A stretch of 23,084 nt of DNA from Spirochaetales bacterium (lineage in GTDB: Bacteria > Spirochaetota > Spirochaetia > JAGLYY01), in the NCBI GenBank assembly GCA_023131935.1, contig JAGLYY010000122.1, positions 1-23,084 of the forward strand. The letters are read 5' to 3'. The notes beneath the pieces were generated by a model that was given only the letters and a program-made list of their open reading frames with translations, did no database searches and was not told the DNA's origin. The translations under genes and the position numbers were made by a program. Positions 1 through 7,742 of this stretch are shown here, piece after piece. Numbering within the stretch: the stretch's first letter is position 1; each line of letters starts with the position of its first letter.

Positions 1-6
1 TATCCA

Positions 7-34
7 CCTACAGCCTTCCCCCTACAGCCTTCCC
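7..34. repeat. Two perfect tandem copies of a 14-bp unit at the left edge
   Basis: The unit CCTACAGCCTTCCC occurs at 7-20 and again at 21-34, followed by a degenerate partial unit. It lies just beyond the 3' end of the small minus-strand gene. The array may continue outside the window; only two full copies are visible. No function is claimed. Confidence 0.6.
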
Positions 35-43
35 CGGACAGCC

Positions 44-313
44 TCAATTAAGTTTAGAGAGTATATCGGTTCCCTCTAACCGCCTCTCTCGATGCCTCCG
101 TTCCTCCAGTCTCCGTTCGGCTTCCCTCTTTGTTTCGTGGTAATACCCCAGGCGGACTAGTTCGTTATAGGATGTATCCGGCAGGCTTATTTCCCCCCCC
201 TTCAGGATATTTCCCCGGTCATCCTTGATAGCCTGTATCATAGCTTTCAGGATTCGGGGATTTTGAGAGGAGAAATACTTTCTCATAGTTACGGCCCGCT
301 GCATCAGCCCCAT
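44..313 (-). CDS. Small hypothetical protein, 89 aa
   Basis: This is an unrecognised small basic protein. The first 50 residues are mixed and end near the segment YNELVRLGYYHE. The C-terminal third is very rich in Arg and Glu (about residues 62-80) and is probably a charged helix or short coiled coil. No signal peptide or membrane segment is visible. The start at 313 has a purine-rich CAGGGGGC about 6 nt upstream, which is a fair ribosome site; an internal Met at residue 10 is an alternative. It lies downstream of the ABC exporter on the same strand but is separated from it by a long hairpin, so it may be transcribed separately. It could be real or a chance frame; length and RBS argue mildly for real. 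Confidence 0.45.
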   Translation of the reverse strand: MGLMQRAVTMRKYFSSQNPRILKAMIQAIKDDRGNILKGGEISLPDTSYNELVRLGYYHETKREAERRLEERRHRERRLEGTDILSKLN

Positions 314-369
314 ATTATGCCCCCTGGCTTTTCAATACCTAATAGTAGGGAAATTCGGGGCTTTATGGC

Positions 370-436
370 AAGAGGGACCTCGACAGGACAGCAATACGCA
401 TTCCAGCGATAGTTATTATCCGTCGAGGTCCCTCTT
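370..436. terminator. Long perfect hairpin downstream of the ABC exporter
   Basis: A perfect 15-bp inverted repeat, AAGAGGGACCTCGAC at 370-384 and its complement at 422-436, encloses a 37-nt loop. It starts about 19 nt after the exporter stop codon and probably marks or stabilises that 3' end. The only T-run (TTTTCT) follows on the plus strand, where no upstream gene exists. A role as a classical minus-strand terminator is therefore uncertain, and the element could instead be a small dispersed inverted repeat. Confidence 0.5.
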
Positions 437-454
437 TTCTATACTTTATACACT

Positions 455-2281
455 TTATACAGATAATAACCGGCTTTCCCTTTCTTCCATGAACTGGTTG
501 GTATATAACCGGTAATAGTACCCACGGTTTTTAAGGAGTTCATGATGGGTCCCCCCCTCCTCGATTTTTCCGTTCCTCACGACCAGGATCCTGTCGGCGC
601 TCCTTATAGTAGAAAGCCGATGGGCAATAATGAAGCTTGTTCGCCCTTCCAGAACTTTGTTGATGGCCTGTTGGATCAGGAATTCCGTTTCTGTATCTAC
701 CGAACTTGTAGCTTCATCGAGAACAAAGATCATTGGGTTCGCGAGGATAGCTCTCGCGAAGGAGACGAGCTGCTTCTCTCCTGTAGAGAGTTTAGCGCCC
801 TCCTCACCTACATCGGTTTGATACCCCTCGCTGAGAGCGGTAATGAACTCATGGGCATTCACCAGCCGCGCGGCCTCTTTCACCTCTTCGTCTGTAGCGT
901 TGAGCCTGCCGTACCTGATGTTATCCATAATGGTACCGGAAAAGAGGTGGGGGTTCTGCAAGACATATCCCAGGTGGGAATGGAGCCATTGGAGGGACCT
1001 CTTCCGGTAGTCAACTCCGTCGATGAGGATCTTTCCTTCAGTAGGTTCATAAAACCGGCAGGCGAGATTTACAATAGTGCTTTTTCCCGATCCTGTTTCT
1101 CCAACGAGGGCGATTGTTTCTCCGGCACTAACCTCCAGATTGAAATTGGAGAGCACCGCCTGTCCTTTGTCATAGGCAAAACTTACATTTTCAAAGGTAA
1201 TTGACCCTTTAATGGCCGGCCAATTTTCCCTCTTTGGGTGTAAAAAGGTCCCGTAGGATTCCTCGATTTCTTCAGGATCTTTAATCCCCGGTTCTGTTTG
1301 AATAAGAGAGATTACCCGTTCCGCTGATGCCTGGGCATACTGTAGATCGGCAAATACTCTGGATAGCTCCATAATCGGATCAAAGAATTGCAGTGAGCAG
1401 AATATAAATGAAACTAATACTCCGAAACTGATAGTACCAGCCACAACACCATTTCCCCCCATCCCAATGGCCAGGGCTGTCCCGATGCTTCCAAGGGTAA
1501 GGACCATAGGGAGAAACAGTGCGCTTAAGACAGCAGCCCGGACGGAAGAGCGGCGCATAGATCCGGTGAGTTTATGGAACTCCATGTCATTTGCCTGCTC
1601 CCGAACAAGGGTTTTTGTTGTTTTGGCGCCCCGGATCCCTTCACTGAAGGAAGCGGTGATCTTTGAGTTTACCTTCCGCACCTCACGGAACCGTTTCAGG
1701 ATTTTCCGCTGGAAATATACCGCGATAACAAATAACACCGGGATAACGCTTAAGATAATCAGGGTAAGTTTCAGATGGGTGAATGCCATTAAAATGGCCA
1801 TCGTGGTCATCATGGTAATACCCCATGTCAGGTCCACGATTCCCCAGGCAACTACATCCCCCAGCTTCTGAGTATCCGATGTCAGGCGGGCCATCAGCCA
1901 ACCTGTCGGAGTTTTGTCAAAGTAGGAAAAGGAGAGCTCCTGTATCCTGTGGAAAGCTCCCTTCCTGATTTCATAACAAATCCCCATGTCAATTTTACCG
2001 GCGATATCGATAAAGAGCCAGATTACCAGGGCCTGGATTATGATAAGTATGCCATAAAAGATCCCGAAGTAGGGGAGTTTGCCCGTTTCTCCCGGGACAA
2101 TAACATTATCAATAACCCACCCAGTCAGGAAGGGGCTTACCGCGTCGATGGCCGCGACAATGAACATCAAGACCATCATGAAAATTATTTGCCTTTTAAA
2201 AGGCTTCACGAAAGGCAGTAACTCTTTCCATGTGGATAGATCAAAATTTTTAGAATATTCTTTTTCTTCAAGTACACTCAT
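455..2281 (-). CDS. ABC exporter half-transporter, canonical Walker-B subunit (MdlB/TM288-like)
   Basis: This is an ABC type-I exporter half-transporter of 608 aa, the usual length. An N-terminal six-helix membrane domain (about residues 25-310) is followed by a nucleotide-binding domain (about 358-590). Walker A is GETGSGKS at 394-401, the signature is LSTGE at 498-502 instead of LSGGQ, Walker B plus the catalytic glutamate is at 521-523 (LDE), and the H-loop His is 554. The altered signature complements the altered Walker B of the partner encoded just upstream, as in heterodimeric exporters such as TM287/288 and BmrCD. The start at 2281 has AAGGAA 7 nt upstream and lies 25 nt after the partner's stop, so the two are probably co-transcribed. 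It is expected in the inner membrane, exporting drugs, lipids or peptides; the substrate cannot be read from the sequence. Confidence 0.93.
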   Translation of the reverse strand: MSVLEEKEYSKNFDLSTWKELLPFVKPFKRQIIFMMVLMFIVAAIDAVSPFLTGWVIDNVIVPGETGKLPYFGIFYGILIIIQALVIWLFIDIAGKIDMGICYEIRKGAFHRIQELSFSYFDKTPTGWLMARLTSDTQKLGDVVAWGIVDLTWGITMMTTMAILMAFTHLKLTLIILSVIPVLFVIAVYFQRKILKRFREVRKVNSKITASFSEGIRGAKTTKTLVREQANDMEFHKLTGSMRRSSVRAAVLSALFLPMVLTLGSIGTALAIGMGGNGVVAGTISFGVLVSFIFCSLQFFDPIMELSRVFADLQYAQASAERVISLIQTEPGIKDPEEIEESYGTFLHPKRENWPAIKGSITFENVSFAYDKGQAVLSNFNLEVSAGETIALVGETGSGKSTIVNLACRFYEPTEGKILIDGVDYRKRSLQWLHSHLGYVLQNPHLFSGTIMDNIRYGRLNATDEEVKEAARLVNAHEFITALSEGYQTDVGEEGAKLSTGEKQLVSFARAILANPMIFVLDEATSSVDTETEFLIQQAINKVLEGRTSFIIAHRLSTIRSADRILVVRNGKIEEGGTHHELLKNRGYYYRLYTNQFMEERESRLLSV

Positions 2282-2306
2282 ACAATTATTCCTTCATAAT
2301 GCGGGG

Positions 2307-4130
2307 TTATGCCTGCAGTTGAGGATTCAGCTCCTCTTCAAGTTCGGTTTCCAGCTCATTCTGGATTTGCCAGATCCTCCGGTAAAGCCCATCCTGTCTA
2401 CTGAGTTCCTCATGTGTCCCCATCTGTACGATCCTGCCGTTCTCAAGGATGATTATCTTGTCAGCTTCAGCAAGAGTGCTTGTCCGGTGGGCGATGATGA
2501 AGGTTGTTGCCTTGTTGCCACGGTCCTTCAACGACTTTCGAATTTGAGCGTCTGTTTCGGTGTCAACAGCGCTCAGACTGTCATCGAATATTAGGATAGG
2601 CGATTCCTTCATCAGAGTTCGTGCCATGGCTACCCGCTGTTTTTGCCCCCCGGAGAGGGTGACCCCTCCCTCGCCGATCAAAGTGTCGTATCCCCTCTCA
2701 AAGGAGAGGATAACGTCATGGACAGCCGCGGTTTCTGCCGCGGTGAAGATCTGTTCTTCAATAACTCCATCCCGGGCAAGGGCGATATTCTCCTTCAGGG
2801 TTTTCTGAAAGAGGAAGGGCTCCTGCAGGATTATCCCCACCTTTTCCCGGAGCCACTGTTTCTCAATAGTTCCGAGGGGAATCCCATCAATCCGTATCTC
2901 ACCGGAGGTTGGTTCATAGAGCCTGGGCAGAAGATGCACGAGGCTTGTTTTCCCCGACCCCGTTGGCCCGAGGAACGCGATGGTCTCTCCGGCCTCAACA
3001 GTAAAACTTACATCCTTGAGGATGTCCGGACCCTCTTCATACCGGAAGCTTACATGATCAAATTCAATCCTTCCGGTGATTTCGGGATGAAGCCCTGAAA
3101 ACAGATCTTTTTCCTCCGGTTCGTTCAGGATCTCCTGAATTCTCTCAAGAGAGACGAAGGTTTTCCCCATCTCCGTTAGGATCCGGCCCAGTTGACGGAC
3201 AGGCCATAAAAGGCGCCCGACATAGGTAAAGAAAACTACCATTGTTCCCATACTGAAAACCCCGGTGGCGGCCCAATATCCACCCAGGATGAGGACCGCG
3301 CCGATCTGCATGAGACTCATGAAATCGGAGAGGGACCAGTACCAGGCGAGAAGCCGGATGAGACGCGTGGTCAGGACCCGGAACTCCTGGTTGCGTTCAT
3401 CAAATCTGTCTATCTCAAATCGATGTCTTCCGAAGGCTTTTACAACCCGGATCCCCGTCAGATTTTCCTGAAGGACCGTGGAGAGTCTCCCCTCAGCTTC
3501 GTCGGAGGCCCGGAAGGTCTTCTGGACCTTTAAAAAGAAAAGATAGGCAAAGGTGAAGATAAAAGGGATAACCGCCATCGAGAAGAGGCCCATCTTCACA
3601 TTTAGGCGGATCATGATGGTAGCAGCCATGATAACCATGAACAGGGTCCGTCCAATTTCTACGAACTGGGTAGCCAGAAACTTTCTTATGGTTTCGATAT
3701 CGCTTGTGGCCCTCTGGATAAGGTCACCGGTCCGGGCTTTTACATGATAATCGAAGGGTAACCTCTGTAAATGGGCAAAAAACCGGTTACGGATATTTTT
3801 CGCTGTAGTCTCTGCCGCCTCAGCAGACCACTTTCCTTTCAGGAAGTGAAACAACCCGCTTACCGCGGTAAGCAGGATTAACGATGAAGCCCCTAACATT
3901 ATGTGCTGAAGCATCCAGCTGGTTCCACCTAACTTTTCAAGGAGAGAAATGAGCCAGGCCGGACCTTCGAATGGTTCGCCCCCAATTACCGAATCAATCA
4001 GGTACCTGATTACCAGGGGATTCAGCAGCGAAATAATTGTTGAAATCGCTATAGCGAATATGGATAACAGGTATTGAGCCCTGTTACCTCTCATAAATGT
4101 GAAAAGCACTGAAAAATTCTTTTTCTTCAT
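2307..4130 (-). CDS. ABC exporter half-transporter with degenerate catalytic site (MdlA/TM287-like)
   Basis: First gene of the two-gene exporter operon. The start chosen is the ATG at 4130 (MKKKNFSVLF), giving 607 aa. The frame stays open to 4214, but that extension runs through the leader region and does not look like protein. The membrane domain spans about residues 15-320 and the nucleotide-binding domain about 354-590. Walker A is GPTGSGKT at 388-395 and the signature is a canonical LSGGQ at 492-496. Walker B ends Asp516-Asp517, so the usual catalytic Glu is Asp. That substitution marks the non-catalytic site of heterodimeric exporters and fits pairing with the downstream subunit. The RBS is weak, and the upstream leader shows signs of attenuation control. 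Confidence 0.92.
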   Translation of the reverse strand: MKKKNFSVLFTFMRGNRAQYLLSIFAIAISTIISLLNPLVIRYLIDSVIGGEPFEGPAWLISLLEKLGGTSWMLQHIMLGASSLILLTAVSGLFHFLKGKWSAEAAETTAKNIRNRFFAHLQRLPFDYHVKARTGDLIQRATSDIETIRKFLATQFVEIGRTLFMVIMAATIMIRLNVKMGLFSMAVIPFIFTFAYLFFLKVQKTFRASDEAEGRLSTVLQENLTGIRVVKAFGRHRFEIDRFDERNQEFRVLTTRLIRLLAWYWSLSDFMSLMQIGAVLILGGYWAATGVFSMGTMVVFFTYVGRLLWPVRQLGRILTEMGKTFVSLERIQEILNEPEEKDLFSGLHPEITGRIEFDHVSFRYEEGPDILKDVSFTVEAGETIAFLGPTGSGKTSLVHLLPRLYEPTSGEIRIDGIPLGTIEKQWLREKVGIILQEPFLFQKTLKENIALARDGVIEEQIFTAAETAAVHDVILSFERGYDTLIGEGGVTLSGGQKQRVAMARTLMKESPILIFDDSLSAVDTETDAQIRKSLKDRGNKATTFIIAHRTSTLAEADKIIILENGRIVQMGTHEELSRQDGLYRRIWQIQNELETELEEELNPQLQA

Positions 4131-4212
4131 AATGATGTTACCACTGATGACACGTAGACGTGTCGAAGAATGAACAAGCCGCAGGTTTGGAGGACCCTGA
4201 ACGTGGGTACCC

Positions 4213-4241
4213 AAAAAGGCCTGTATACGCCGAAATACAGG
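4213..4241 (-). terminator. Candidate attenuator hairpin upstream of the ABC exporter
   Basis: On the minus strand CCTGTAT (4241-4235) and ATACAGG (4226-4220) form a 7-bp stem with an 8-nt loop, followed by CC and five T (4217-4213). It lies about 80 nt before the exporter start, inside the untranslated leader. A competing upstream arm at 4265-4258 (TGTATGCC) can pair with the loop and 3' arm (GGC-GT-ATACA, 4231-4222, two bases bulged), which would break the terminator stem. The structure is visible in the sequence; its function is inferred. Confidence 0.5.
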
Positions 4242-4294
4242 TAATGCTTATAAAAAAGGCATACACCTCTGTTAAACAGTAAAAATAGAAATTG

Positions 4295-4321
4295 TCAGGA
4301 GTTAATTGCGGAAATTGTCAT
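4295..4321 (-). CDS. Possible 8-codon leader mini-ORF
   Basis: ATG at 4321 opens an 8-residue frame (MTISAINS) ending in TGA. AGAGGA lies 5 nt upstream, a reasonable ribosome site. The stop is about 30 nt before the candidate antiterminator arm and about 54 nt before the attenuator stem, a spacing that would let a ribosome affect folding. Such a short frame can easily arise by chance, so this is tentative. Confidence 0.25.
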   Translation of the reverse strand: MTISAINS

Positions 4322-4439
4322 CGATATCCTCTTCTTCTGTACGTCAATGGGCGACGGCTAACGGAAAAGTGATCCGACAATAGGATAATTTTTTTCTAAA
4401 ATAAAATTATGCAGCCGTAGTCTCTTCTGTCAGCCCCTT

Positions 4440-4478
4440 CTACAAGTCGTAGACAAGGAAAACTTTAGCGCAAATCAT
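4440..4478 (-). CDS. Leader peptide upstream of the ABC exporter, 12 aa
   Basis: A 12-codon frame (MICAKVFLVYDL, stop TAG) is preceded by AAGGAGGTG at 4491-4483, a nine-base perfect match to the anti-SD sequence placed 4 nt before the ATG. This is the strongest ribosome site in the exporter region, far better than that of the exporter itself. A promoter-like TTGACA sits upstream. The position, in a 350-nt leader ahead of a drug-exporter-type ABC pair and upstream of a terminator-like hairpin, matches regulatory leader peptides such as BmrB of Bacillus subtilis BmrCD. Function is inferred; the peptide itself matches nothing I recognise. Confidence 0.55.
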   Translation of the reverse strand: MICAKVFLVYDL

Positions 4479-4501
4479 AAAACACCTCCTTGATCCGGAT
4501 A

Positions 4502-4550
4502 TTTATACAAGCGCAGTATCGAAGTTAGCAATGATATTTATTTGTGTCAA
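4502..4550 (-). promoter_or_regulatory. Candidate promoter of the ABC exporter leader
   Basis: On the minus strand TTGACA occurs at 4550-4545. At 17-bp spacing the -10 would be TAACTT (4527-4522), a weak match. A better -10 element, TATAAA (4507-4502), pairs instead with TTGCTA (4531-4526) at 18-bp spacing. Either would start transcription just upstream of the strong SD of the leader mini-ORF. Which one is used cannot be decided from sequence. Confidence 0.4.
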
Positions 4551-4603
4551 GAGATTTTAAAAAAAAATGCCCATTAAGGGAAAGTCATGTTACTGTATAG
4601 GTT

Positions 4604-6508
4604 ATGGAGAATGTATATCTATTCAAATGGCTGTTAGTGTTAAGTGTTGTATCCGGGTTGTTATTCTCCTGTGCCGGTACTCAGGATGCTCAGGATATGA
4701 GCGATGCCCGGGGATATGAGAATCCCGAAGCCCTTTTTGGCAATGAGTCATTTCTGCTTATCAATGAGATCCAGGGGGCCGGACATATCTCCCCGGAGAA
4801 GGGGAACGCTATCCCCTGGGTCCCGGGAGTTGTAACTGCTCTACGGGGTGCTCTCGGATTTTACATGCAGAATCCCTTTCCCGACGACGATCCCGCAACC
4901 AGCGAAGGGATTTTTGTATCAAACCGCCGTCCACTGAACATCAAAGCGGGAGACCTGGTAAAAGTGCGGGGAAAGGTCAGGGAATACTATCCGACAGGGA
5001 CCGATTCCGGTTCCCTGTCGATTACCCAGATTACCCGGCCGGAAATTGAGGTGATCTCCGAAGGTTACCCCCTTCCTGAACCGGTAGTAATCGGCAAGGC
5101 CGGCCGAATACCTCCAAAAGATTCTATCTGGCAGGATAGTCCCGAAGAGGAAAATGTAGAGTCAAGCCCATTTACTCCCGATTCCGATGGTATAGATTTT
5201 TATGAAACTCTCGAAAGTATGATCGTGGAGGTGAGGGACCCTCTGGTTGTCGGGAGTATTCATACCGCCTATGGTGAAATCCATATTATCGGGGATGGAG
5301 GTTCCTGGACCGATGATCTGACCCCCCGGGGTGGTCTTATCATCGACAGAGGGGACGAAAACCCTGAAAGTATAATAATTGACGTCATAGAGAATCAGGG
5401 TATTATCGAGATTGATCCGGTTCCCTTCCTGACAGTGGGTGACCGGTTCTCCGGGGCTGTAAGAGGGATTGTCGATTACAATTTCCACCTGTATAAGATC
5501 CTTCCCACGGAAGTTCCTCCCCCCGCTATCAAGGCTAATCTGGAACGTGAAACTACCGGCCTCACTGCGAAAGAGAGCGACTTTACGTTAGCAACATTTA
5601 ATGTTGAAAACTTGTCGGCAAAAAGCGCGGATACCAAGTTTGATGATCTGGCTGAAACAATTGTGCTGGGGTTGCACAACCCCGATATCATCGCTCTTCA
5701 GGAGATTCAGGATAATAGCGGAACTGAAGATGATGGGATAACTGCCGCGGATGCAACCTACCGAAAACTGATTGAAGCGATCGAAGGAGCCGGAGGCCCG
5801 TCAACCTATGCATTTCTGGATATCTCCCCTGTTGATGGAGCTGAGGGGGGTGCTCCCGGTGGAAATATCCGGAACGGTTTTCTTTACAATACCGAAAGAG
5901 TGGAGATCCCCCAGTTGAATCCTGGCGGCTCAGCTGAGAAGGTTGAGGTTGAACTTCAAAATGGAGGTGCTGTTTTATCCCGAAATCCGGGGAGGATCGA
6001 TCCTGCCAACAGAGCTTTTTTCGCATCCCGGGTACCCCTGGTCTGCGCTTTTTCCTTTCGTGGGGAATCGATCTTCATAATAAATCTTCACCTCAATTCC
6101 AAGGGCTCCGATAACCCGCTCTGGGGAAAGATTCAGCCTCCCCGAAGGATTACGGCGGTACAAAGGGAAAAGCAGGCTGAGGTGATCCGGGGATTCATTG
6201 ACGAGGTTTTTTCTCTTGATGTAAATGCTAAGATCATTGTCCTTGGGGATATGAATGAATTTGCCTTCAGGAAACCACTTGAGGTGCTTGCGGGCAGCGA
6301 TCTCCATGACCTTGCCACGGAGCTGCTTCCCTTGAATGAACGGTATACCTATGTGTATCAGAATAACAGCCAGGCCCTGGACCATATCATGGTGACAGGT
6401 AACCTCCTTGGAGGAGTCAGGGTGGATATTGTCCACAGATATGCTGAGTATCTCTACGGCATGCGGCAAACCGATCACGATCCGATACTGGCGGTTTTTT
6501 CATTTTAA
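4604..6508 (+). CDS. Secreted lipoprotein endonuclease/exonuclease/phosphatase family protein
   Basis: A 634-residue exported hydrolase. Residues 1-23 form a lipoprotein-type signal with a loose lipobox LFSC and predicted lipidated Cys23. Residues about 50-300 resemble the OB-fold region that precedes the catalytic domain in NucH/ExeM-like extracellular nucleases. The catalytic domain (about 327-634) has the family motifs in order: FNVENL 332-337, metal-binding Glu367 in LQEIQ, H496 in NLHLNSKG, GDMNEF 548-553, LDH 592-594 and the catalytic DHD 624-626. It probably cleaves phosphodiester bonds (DNA, RNA or a related substrate) at the cell surface. The stop overlaps the next ATG as TAATG, linking it to the transporter genes. 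No clear SD lies before 4604. Family membership is sure; the substrate is inferred. Confidence 0.88.
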   Translation: MENVYLFKWLLVLSVVSGLLFSCAGTQDAQDMSDARGYENPEALFGNESFLLINEIQGAGHISPEKGNAIPWVPGVVTALRGALGFYMQNPFPDDDPATSEGIFVSNRRPLNIKAGDLVKVRGKVREYYPTGTDSGSLSITQITRPEIEVISEGYPLPEPVVIGKAGRIPPKDSIWQDSPEEENVESSPFTPDSDGIDFYETLESMIVEVRDPLVVGSIHTAYGEIHIIGDGGSWTDDLTPRGGLIIDRGDENPESIIIDVIENQGIIEIDPVPFLTVGDRFSGAVRGIVDYNFHLYKILPTEVPPPAIKANLERETTGLTAKESDFTLATFNVENLSAKSADTKFDDLAETIVLGLHNPDIIALQEIQDNSGTEDDGITAADATYRKLIEAIEGAGGPSTYAFLDISPVDGAEGGAPGGNIRNGFLYNTERVEIPQLNPGGSAEKVEVELQNGGAVLSRNPGRIDPANRAFFASRVPLVCAFSFRGESIFIINLHLNSKGSDNPLWGKIQPPRRITAVQREKQAEVIRGFIDEVFSLDVNAKIIVLGDMNEFAFRKPLEVLAGSDLHDLATELLPLNERYTYVYQNNSQALDHIMVTGNLLGGVRVDIVHRYAEYLYGMRQTDHDPILAVFSF

Positions 6509-7740
6509 TGGAAACGGAAGGGAATATGGAAAAAGCAGACAGCACCGGGAAAAGGACCGGCATAATGAGAAACCTCTTTAGAGAAAACTATCAGGGATAT
6601 CTTTTCATTGCTCCCGCGGCAATTCTTATCAGTGTTTTTGGGATATTTCCGATGTTTTTCACTGTTTTCGTCAGTATGCATAAATGGCGGATGCGCAGGG
6701 GGCAATTCCTTTTTCTTGATAATTTTGTGAGGATATTCGGTTCCTACTGGTACATTCTCCTCATCATTCTTCTTGGCCTGATTATTTACTTTGGAATGAA
6801 ACTCTGGAATGCCGGTAAGGAAAGAAAACTCCGTGCCCCGGAAATACCAGGAAAGAGTGGATCTGTCCAGCATTTTCTGGGTATTATCATCTTTTTCTCC
6901 GGGCTGTTGGGTTTGTTTATTTTAATCCCGAACATGTATCAATCCGGAGACTCCAACATGATGGATTCTCTCCGGGTTACGATCTGGTATTCCCTTGGGA
7001 CCGTCCCAATACAGCTTTTTGTAGGTCTTCTGGTAGCAGTGCTCCTGGACCAGAAATTCAGGGGGAAACAGGCATTCCGGGTAATTTTCCTCCTCCCCTA
7101 CATCGTCCCTTCGGTTGCGTCGGCAACCATCTTTGAGCGGCTGTTTTCCCTTCGTTCAGAATCCTTCGCAAATCAGGTTCTCATCGCTTTTGGCAGAGAA
7201 CCCCTTCAGTGGCTTCTGGAGCCCTCAGGGATTTTCTCCATGATGTTCGGCAAAGGAGGATCTGAGGGCCTCGGGGTAATAGCTACCTATCTGCAAACCT
7301 GGGTTCAGGGGCCCTCTCTCGCCCTTGTCTCAATTATGTTTTTCAACTGGTGGGTCTTTGTCGGGTATTATTCTCTGATATTTGCGAATGGTCTTGCCCA
7401 GATATCAAAGGATATTTACGACGCTGCGGAGATGGATGGCGCTCCCAAAAGGACGGTCTTCTTCAAGATCATCGTTCCCCTCTTATCACCTACGACCTAT
7501 TTCCTGAGCATGCTCGGCATCATCGGCACCTTCAAGGCTTTCAACCATATCTACGTTCTGCGTAACCCCGCGGCACGGGGAGCTGCCGATCCAATGAGTA
7601 TCCACATTTTCTTTACCTTCTTCAGAAAATCGAGGTTCGGTTACGCCGCCGCCATGGCACTTTTACTATTTATCATCGTTCTTGGGCTTACCCTGCTTCA
7701 GCGGCGGATCATGGAAAAACGGGTCTTTTACGGAGAGTAG
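6508..7740 (+). CDS. Sugar-type ABC transporter permease (MalF/UgpA family)
   Basis: Inner-membrane permease of a carbohydrate-type (CUT1) ABC importer, 410 aa. The EAA loop that contacts the ATPase is at about 304-325 (YDAAEMDGAPK...). About eight membrane spans are visible, near 32-56, 82-98, 122-142, 158-180, 188-210, 270-295, 325-345 and 375-397. Relatives of about 290-310 aa have six; here an extra segment of roughly 80-90 residues carrying two hydrophobic spans sits between the first span and the conserved core. The ATG at 6508 overlaps the upstream stop; a second ATG at 6526 with GGAAGG upstream is also possible. It should pair with the permease that follows after 2 nt. No ATPase gene is nearby, so a shared MsmK/UgpC-type ATPase is likely. 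Confidence 0.9.
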   Translation: METEGNMEKADSTGKRTGIMRNLFRENYQGYLFIAPAAILISVFGIFPMFFTVFVSMHKWRMRRGQFLFLDNFVRIFGSYWYILLIILLGLIIYFGMKLWNAGKERKLRAPEIPGKSGSVQHFLGIIIFFSGLLGLFILIPNMYQSGDSNMMDSLRVTIWYSLGTVPIQLFVGLLVAVLLDQKFRGKQAFRVIFLLPYIVPSVASATIFERLFSLRSESFANQVLIAFGREPLQWLLEPSGIFSMMFGKGGSEGLGVIATYLQTWVQGPSLALVSIMFFNWWVFVGYYSLIFANGLAQISKDIYDAAEMDGAPKRTVFFKIIVPLLSPTTYFLSMLGIIGTFKAFNHIYVLRNPAARGAADPMSIHIFFTFFRKSRFGYAAAMALLLFIIVLGLTLLQRRIMEKRVFYGE

Positions 7741-7742
7741 GC

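Noticed and set aside
542..1204. Long plus-strand open frames across the ABC exporter, polB and his genes
   Set aside because: They are antisense shadows of strongly identified genes, with no SD and no family resemblance.
4131..4214. N-terminal extension of the first ABC exporter gene (MGTHVQGPPN...)
   Set aside because: The extension runs from just after the candidate attenuator and does not resemble exporter N-termini; ATG 4130 with MKKKNFS gives the normal length.
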